DNA of 64,000 nucleotides from Cnuella takakiae (lineage in GTDB: Bacteria; Bacteroidota; Bacteroidia; Chitinophagales; Chitinophagaceae): the NCBI RefSeq assembly GCF_001953305.1, contig NZ_MTFE01000010.1, positions 2,575,716 to 2,639,715 on the forward strand, in the 5' to 3' direction. Shown in pieces: positions 59,459-64,000 of this stretch (positions are counted from its first letter, which is position 1; each line of letters begins with the position of its first letter). The notes beneath the pieces are model-generated. The model had not been told where the DNA came from, made no database searches, and saw nothing but the letters and a program-made list of their open reading frames with translations. Made by a program: the position numbers and the translations under genes.

Positions 59459-59484
59459 GGCGACGGCAGCAACCGTCGCCTTTT
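59459..59484 (+). terminator. intrinsic terminator after pcm
   Basis: Perfect 8-bp stem GGCGACGG with CCGTCGCC, loop CAGCAA, TTTT. Confidence 0.8.
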
Positions 59485-59575
59485 AATTGGCTTCCGGGTT
59501 AGTGCCCTATAAACCATTCAATCAACTTATAACCGTTCCGGTTGCCAGGCATAAGGCTGCTGGTAGATATCATTT

Positions 59576-62029
59576 ATGCGCATACTGCCATTTCTTGTTT
59601 CCACAACCATTACCATCGCCTTGGTGATTGGCGCCAATAATAAGTGGGGCGGCATTCCCCCGCTGGGTCGCTTCCTCAGTCCGCAACAGGGCTTTTGGCA
59701 AAATGCCGAAGCGGCTGACCACAGCTTTTCCGGCTCTGTTGGCAATGCCAAACTACAGGGCAGGGTGGACGTGCATTTCGACAGCCGCCTGGTCCCCCAT
59801 GTTTTTGCCGAGGTGGACCGCGATGCTTTCTTCGTGCAGGGCTACCTGCATGCCCGGTTCCGCTTGTGGCAAATGGATTTCCAAACCCGCGCAGCAGCGG
59901 GCCGTATTTCGGAAGTGCTGGGAAATGACCCGCGCTACCTGCGGTACGACCGCGACCAACGCCGCATGGGTATGGTATATGCGGCTGAAGCATCGCTTGC
60001 CGAGTCGGAAAAAGACCCCATGACCAGGGAGGTTATGGATGCCTACACGGCGGGGGTAAACGCCTATATCGAAACCCTTACCGAGAGCAGCCTGCCCATT
60101 GAATACAAACTGCTGGATTATCAACCCGAACGTTGGTCCAACCTGAAATCGGCCATCTTTTTAAAGCTGATGAGCAATGACCTTGCAGGGCGCAATTATG
60201 TACGCGACATCGAGTTCAGCAATGTAAAATCCATCTTTGGTGAAAACGCCATAGGCATTCTTTACCCGCAATTATCCGATTCATCACATCCCATCGTTCC
60301 CAAAGGCACCAGGTTTGACACTGCCGGCGTAAAGGTGCGCAAGCCTGCCACCGCCGATTCGCTCTACTTTCAACGCGATACGGCTATAAACGCCAAGGTG
60401 CCGCAAAGCATGACCCGCCTCAACGGCAGCAACAACTGGGCGGTGGATAGTTCCAGGTCTGCGTCCGGTCATCCCATGCTTGCCAACGACCCGCATCTTG
60501 GATTGAGCTTTCCTTCCATCTGGTACGAAATGCAGCTCCATACCCCCGAGATGAATGTTTACGGGGTTAGCTTCCCCGGCACACCTTCTATTGCTATTGG
60601 TTTCAACGACAGCATTGCTTTTGGCTTCACCAATGCAGGCCGTGATGTGGGTGAATACTACAAAGTGCGTTTCCGCGATGGCAAAAAGGATGCATATTGG
60701 TTTAATGGCAAATGGGAACCCACCAGGCTAAGGGTAGAGCAAATAGCCGTTCGTGGCAGTGCTACCATTTCGGACACGGTGGCCTATACGATATTTGGAC
60801 CGGTGCTATACGATCAAAGCTTTGCATCGGACGATATTCCAGTGGCTGACAATACAGGCCTTGCTTTCAGGTGGATGGCGCATGAACCTTCCAACGACCT
60901 GCAAACCTTTATCAAGCTCGATAAGGCAAAAAACTATACCGATTACCGCAATGCCATTAAGACCTATGCCTGTCCCGCCCAGAATATGTTGTTTGCTGCC
61001 AAGTCGGGTGGTATTGCCATCTGGCAGCAGGGACGTTTTCCTGCTTTGTGGAAAGGGCAGGGGCTGTATGTTATGCCCGGCGAAGACAGCAGCTACCTGT
61101 GGCAGGCCTATATTCCATCAAGGGAGAACCCGCATGTCATCAACCCTAAGTCGGGTTATATCCAAAGCGCCAACCAGCGCCCTGTAGATTCAGCTTATCC
61201 TTACTTTATACCCGGCGACTACTTTGTGCCGCGCAGCGTGTCCATCGACTCGCAGCTGGCACAGTTGAAAAAGGTAAGCGTAAAAGACATGATGCGTTTG
61301 CAAAACAGCAACCACGACTATTTTGCTGCCATGGCTGTTCCTTTACTGGTACGCTACGCCGATGCTGCCCGGCTGAACGCCACTGAGCGGAGGTTGCTTA
61401 CCGAAGTCAGCCAGTGGAATTTCGTTGCCGAACCAGAATCCGAATCACCTACCATTTTCAAAGCCTGGTGGAGCGAACTGGATACCCTGGTGTGGAGCGA
61501 TGAATTTGCCAGGATCAAACAAATCAAGAGCTTCCCCGACGACCAGACCCTGCTGGAGCGCCTGCTCCGCGATTCTGCTTTTGGATATGTAGATAATATC
61601 AACACGCCGCAACGCGAATCCCTGCAGTTTCAGGTAACAGCAGCACTGCGGAATGCCGCAGCCCGGTTGCAGGCAGGCGATGATGGCATGGAATGGTGGA
61701 AAGAAAAGAATACCTCCATTTACCACCTGTTGCGCACCGCTGTTACGCCATTTGCCAGAACAGGATTAAAAACCGGCGGCTGGAAAACGGCGCTCAATGC
61801 CCAAAGTGCCACCCATGGCCCCAGTTGGCGGATGATTGTACACCTGTCGCCCGAAACGGAAGCTTATGGTGTGTACCCCGGAGGCCAGAGTGGTAATCCC
61901 GGCAGCCGTTTTTACGACAACCTGGTAGATACCTGGGCTGCTGGCAAGTACTACCGTCTGTGGGTTATGAAGAAAGCAGACCGGGATCATCCCCGCGTGA
62001 AATGGACCCTTACCTTTCAACACATTTGA
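59576..62029 (+). CDS. penicillin acylase-family N-terminal nucleophile hydrolase
   Basis: 817 residues, normal for the family. An N-terminal hydrophobic segment (signal or anchor) is followed by the alpha chain, a spacer and the beta chain, which begins at the autocatalytic Ser285 in the motif N-G-S-N-N-W-A-V. Other family marks are DVHFDSRLVPHVFAE, FFVQGYLHARFRLWQMDF, ANDPHLGL and a late GGWKTALNAQSATHGPSWR. Relatives hydrolyse penicillins, acyl-homoserine lactones or other N-acyl amides in the periplasm; the substrate here is open. A small membrane protein gene starts 3 bp after the stop codon. Confidence 0.94.
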   Translation: MRILPFLVSTTITIALVIGANNKWGGIPPLGRFLSPQQGFWQNAEAADHSFSGSVGNAKLQGRVDVHFDSRLVPHVFAEVDRDAFFVQGYLHARFRLWQMDFQTRAAAGRISEVLGNDPRYLRYDRDQRRMGMVYAAEASLAESEKDPMTREVMDAYTAGVNAYIETLTESSLPIEYKLLDYQPERWSNLKSAIFLKLMSNDLAGRNYVRDIEFSNVKSIFGENAIGILYPQLSDSSHPIVPKGTRFDTAGVKVRKPATADSLYFQRDTAINAKVPQSMTRLNGSNNWAVDSSRSASGHPMLANDPHLGLSFPSIWYEMQLHTPEMNVYGVSFPGTPSIAIGFNDSIAFGFTNAGRDVGEYYKVRFRDGKKDAYWFNGKWEPTRLRVEQIAVRGSATISDTVAYTIFGPVLYDQSFASDDIPVADNTGLAFRWMAHEPSNDLQTFIKLDKAKNYTDYRNAIKTYACPAQNMLFAAKSGGIAIWQQGRFPALWKGQGLYVMPGEDSSYLWQAYIPSRENPHVINPKSGYIQSANQRPVDSAYPYFIPGDYFVPRSVSIDSQLAQLKKVSVKDMMRLQNSNHDYFAAMAVPLLVRYADAARLNATERRLLTEVSQWNFVAEPESESPTIFKAWWSELDTLVWSDEFARIKQIKSFPDDQTLLERLLRDSAFGYVDNINTPQRESLQFQVTAALRNAAARLQAGDDGMEWWKEKNTSIYHLLRTAVTPFARTGLKTGGWKTALNAQSATHGPSWRMIVHLSPETEAYGVYPGGQSGNPGSRFYDNLVDTWAAGKYYRLWVMKKADRDHPRVKWTLTFQHI

Positions 62030-62032
62030 TTT

Positions 62033-62380
62033 ATGCGCTTTTTACTAGCTACCCTACTTACGGGATTACTGGCCTATTTCGCCGGCTTATTGTTGCCCTG
62101 GTGGGTGTTGGCCGTTATCGCTTTTGCTGTCGCAGCCTTATTGCCCCAACGCCTGCTGCCGGCCTTTCTTTCCGGTTTTTTGGGGGTGTTCCTGATGTGG
62201 AGCTTTGTTGCCGCATGGATAGATATAAAGAACGGCAGCCTGCTGTCGCATAAAATAGCGCAACTCCTGCCCCTTGGCGGCTCTTCGGTGCTACTGGTGC
62301 TGGTGAGTGCTCTGGTAGGTGGATTGGTTGGTGGCTTTGCCGCAATGAGTGGTGCCTCTTTGCGCCAGCCGGCCAGGTGA
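62033..62380 (+). CDS. small membrane protein (115 aa)
   Basis: Four hydrophobic segments (LLATLLTGLLAYFAGLLLP, WWVLAVIAFAVAALLP, LLPAFLSGFLGVFLMWSFVA, VLLVLVSALVGGLVGGFAAM) joined by very short loops; no named domain. It starts 3 bp after the acylase stop codon, so the two are translationally linked and probably act together, for example as an anchor, which is inference. Confidence 0.75.
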   Translation: MRFLLATLLTGLLAYFAGLLLPWWVLAVIAFAVAALLPQRLLPAFLSGFLGVFLMWSFVAAWIDIKNGSLLSHKIAQLLPLGGSSVLLVLVSALVGGLVGGFAAMSGASLRQPAR

Positions 62381-62445
62381 GTTTTGGCTTTTAGCACCAG
62401 GCATTAAGTTGGGATAGCCTACCAGAAACTGCTTTGTACAGGTTA

Positions 62446-62481
62446 CTTCCGAAATCTAAAATCCGCAATCCCAAATCCCAA
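62446..62481. repeat. GT-rich intergenic repeat (complement strand)
   Basis: TTCCGAAATCTAAAATCCGC then AATCCCAAATCCCAA, i.e. GGGATTTGGGATT-type units on the other strand, directly upstream of a promoter box. Confidence 0.6.
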
Positions 62482-62489
62482 TACCTTTG
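62482..62489 (+). promoter_or_regulatory. -7 box of the 62518 gene
   Basis: TACCTTTG, 28 nt before the start codon, at the edge of a GT-rich repeat. Confidence 0.5.
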
Positions 62490-62517
62490 CCGCAACCTCT
62501 GAACCAAACCCAAGATT

Positions 62518-62865
62518 ATGGCCCTTAGTTCGACATCGCTGCAACCCGTGCAGCAGCCCGCTCCTGTAGTACCCCAGTCTAATAACAATACCGAAGCCGC
62601 TGCCTTGCTCAGCGCCATGATGCTGGCTGCCTATGCGGGCACCAAAGGCCGCAAGCAATTGCGTAAGCTGCAGCGCAAAGCCACCTGGATGGTGGTGAAG
62701 CAAAAGGTTCGTTCGGTTTTCCGCAAGGATGAACTTTCCGAAAGACAAACCATCATTTATATCCTCCTGGGTATTGCTATCCTGGCGCTCTTGTTTGCTG
62801 CCCCTGTGGCAGCCCTGGTGCTGGCCATCATTGGCTTGGTACTGATTCTTACAGGCACCATCTGA
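62518..62865 (+). CDS. hypothetical membrane protein (115 aa)
   Basis: Polar, Gln/Pro/Asn-rich N-terminus (about 1-25), a first hydrophobic stretch (AALLSAMMLAAYAG), a basic middle (KGRKQLRKLQRKATW, KQKVRSVFRKDEL) and two closely spaced C-terminal membrane helices (IIYILLGIAILALLFAAPVA, ALVLAIIGLVLILTG). No domain recognised. Own promoter; upstream of trhO. Confidence 0.68.
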   Translation: MALSSTSLQPVQQPAPVVPQSNNNTEAAALLSAMMLAAYAGTKGRKQLRKLQRKATWMVVKQKVRSVFRKDELSERQTIIYILLGIAILALLFAAPVAALVLAIIGLVLILTGTI

Positions 62866-62927
62866 TCTTTGTCAGCTTAGCATTTCAGCAACATGCCATG
62901 GGTTATCTTTGCGGCGCTGTTTCCCTT

Positions 62928-62960
62928 AAACCTTGAAGGTTTTTAAAACCTATAAGGTTT
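62928..62960. repeat. dispersed AACCTT...AAGGTT palindrome
   Basis: Imperfect inverted repeat with an AAACCTT/AAGGTTT outer stem and AGGT-TTTTAAA-ACCT centre. Confidence 0.6.
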
Positions 62961-62972
62961 ACCGGGGGCGCA

Positions 62973-63009
62973 ACACACCAGGCTGGTATATAAAACCTGC
63001 CTGGTGTGT
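62973..63009. repeat. dispersed palindrome (CAGG/CCTG family)
   Basis: 11-bp perfect stem ACACACCAGGC with GCCTGGTGTGT, loop of 15 nt, 43 bp upstream of trhO. Confidence 0.75.
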
Positions 63010-63051
63010 CAAATTTTGTCTGCCCTACGAGCAGTACTTAAAATTTAACCC

Positions 63052-64000
63052 ATGGCATTTTTACACAACCGTGTCTCCAACGAGGAGATGAAAAAACGTT
63101 TGTACGCTGAAACAGAAGCGCGTACTACCATTTCTTTCTACCAGTATTTTCCCATTGCCGATCCCAGGGCTTTCCGCGATGAGCTGTATGCAGCCCTCGA
63201 TGCACTCAAAGTGTTTGGCCGCATTTACGTAGCCCAGGAAGGCATCAATGCCCAGATCAGCGTACCGGCTTCCAATTTTGAAGCCCTTAAAGCCTACCTC
63301 TATTCCATTGAGGCATTACATGGCCTCCGGCTCAATGTAGCTGTTGATGATGACGGCAAATCATTCTGGATCTTAAAAATAAAAGTGCGGGACAAAATCG
63401 TTGCCGATGGCATTGAAGACCCCGGCTTTGATATGGCCAACCGCGGCAAATATGTAAATGCCGAGGAGTTCAACCAGTTGACCGATGACCCGGATACTAT
63501 TGTCATCGATATGCGCAACCACTACGAGTTTGAAGTGGGCCATTTTCAAAATGCCATTGAAATTCCTTCCGATACCTTCCGCGATCAATTGCCCATGGCT
63601 GCAGATATGATGCAGCATGCCAAGGACAAGAACATTATTATGTATTGCACGGGCGGTATCCGCTGCGAAAAGGCCAGTGCCTATATGCTCCACCAGGGCT
63701 TTAAGAAGGTATACCACCTGGAGGGTGGCATTATCCATTATGCCAATAATGTAAAAGCAAAGGGGCTGCCCAATAAGTTCAAGGGTAAGAACTTTGTATT
63801 CGACGACCGATTGGGTGAGCGTATATCCGACGAAATCATTGCCCATTGCCACCAGTGCGGCAAGCCCGCCGATACGCATGTGAACTGTGTGAACGAAGGT
63901 TGTCACCTGCTCTTCATCCAGTGCGAGGAATGCAAAACAAAATATGAAGGCTGCTGCAGCACAGCATGTCAGGAAGTGATTCACCTGCCGGAAGCAGAAC
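63052..64000 (+). CDS. trhO: tRNA uridine(34) hydroxylase (rhodanese-related), 3'-truncated by the window
   Basis: The frame is open from ATG 63052 to the last base (316 codons seen). TrhO/YceA makes 5-hydroxyuridine at tRNA position 34 using oxygen. Domains: acylphosphatase-like N-terminus ([27 protein letters not shown]), rhodanese domain with catalytic Cys199 in [11 protein letters not shown], and a C-terminal cysteine-rich segment ([30 protein letters not shown]) probably binding zinc. All family hallmarks are in place. Confidence 0.94.
   Translation, partial: MAFLHNRVSNEEMKKRLYAETEARTTISFYQYFPIADPRAFRDELYAALDALKVFGRIYVAQEGINAQISVPASNFEALKAYLYSIEALHGLRLNVAVDDDGKSFWILKIKVRDKIVADGIEDPGFDMANRGKYVNAEEFNQLTDDPDTIVIDMRNHYEFEVGHFQNAIEIPSDTFRDQLPMAADMMQHAKDKNIIMYCTGGIRCEKASAYMLHQGFKKVYHLEGGIIHYANNVKAKGLPNKFKGKNFVFDDRLGERISDEIIAHCHQCGKPADTHVNCVNEGCHLLFIQCEECKTKYEGCCSTACQEVIHLPEAE

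Noticed and set aside
1-64000. Search for CRISPR arrays, tRNA, rRNA, tmRNA, insertion sequences and prophage genes
   Set aside because: No regular direct repeats with spacers, no cloverleaf-like CCA-ended sequences, no transposase, integrase or phage structural gene could be supported by eye.

Overview
The window is chromosomal DNA from a member of the Bacteroidota, most likely Chitinophagaceae or a close relative. The evidence is a SusD-family protein, a protease with a type IX secretion (T9SS) C-terminal sorting domain, menaquinone synthesis by the futalosine route (MqnE), many lipoproteins, and repeated TAnnTTTG boxes upstream of genes in place of the usual -10 promoter element. I see no rRNA, tRNA, CRISPR array, insertion sequence or prophage. 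The window opens inside a susD gene and closes inside trhO.

Layout. 0-16 kb is an accessory block for polysaccharide use and periplasmic oxidation: SusD (3' part), a CRTAC1-type VCBS/UnbV lipoprotein, a vanadium-haloperoxidase-like lipoprotein, GH43 and GH16 enzymes, a giant ThuA / sugar dehydrogenase / cytochrome c / CBM6 / cytochrome c lipoprotein, and, divergent from it, a dehydrogenase-HEAT-heme protein followed by a Tat-exported sugar-isomerase-like TIM barrel. 16-24 kb holds an ArsR regulator, small hypotheticals, an orphan PAS histidine kinase, a LysM protein, MqnE, a nucleoside permease and thioredoxin. 24-38 kb has dnaE, an NlpC/P60 hydrolase, a polysaccharide flippase, an M1 peptidase, an orphan family-5 solute-binding lipoprotein, a T9SS-exported M4 metalloprotease and a surface protein with GNVGIGT-type repeats. 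38-45 kb is parE - DUF1835 - parC and a DUF4269 protein. 45-54 kb has a second sugar dehydrogenase, a SulP transporter, smpB, accD, disordered small proteins, an aldo/keto reductase and an HdrD-like membrane Fe-S protein. 54-64 kb has a phosphoribosyltransferase, DUF2279, a phospho-sugar mutase, an isoprenylcysteine-methyltransferase-like protein, pcm, a penicillin-acylase-family hydrolase with a small membrane partner, and trhO.

How the genes work together. The first 16 kb reads as an outer-membrane and periplasmic route in which glycans are bound (SusD), cut (GH16, GH43) and the products perhaps oxidised by secreted beta-propeller dehydrogenases that pass electrons to fused c-type hemes; this is inference from domain content. 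Most of the remainder is core metabolism and information processing in short operons, each closed by a strong intrinsic terminator.

The most distinctive non-coding signal is that many intergenic gaps carry a member of one of at least seven families of dispersed palindromic or GT-rich repeats. One family brackets the DUF1835 gene that sits between parE and parC, and another supplies the last codons of a methyltransferase gene. Several genes have a TAnnTTTG box only 4-7 nt before the start codon and may be transcribed without a leader.
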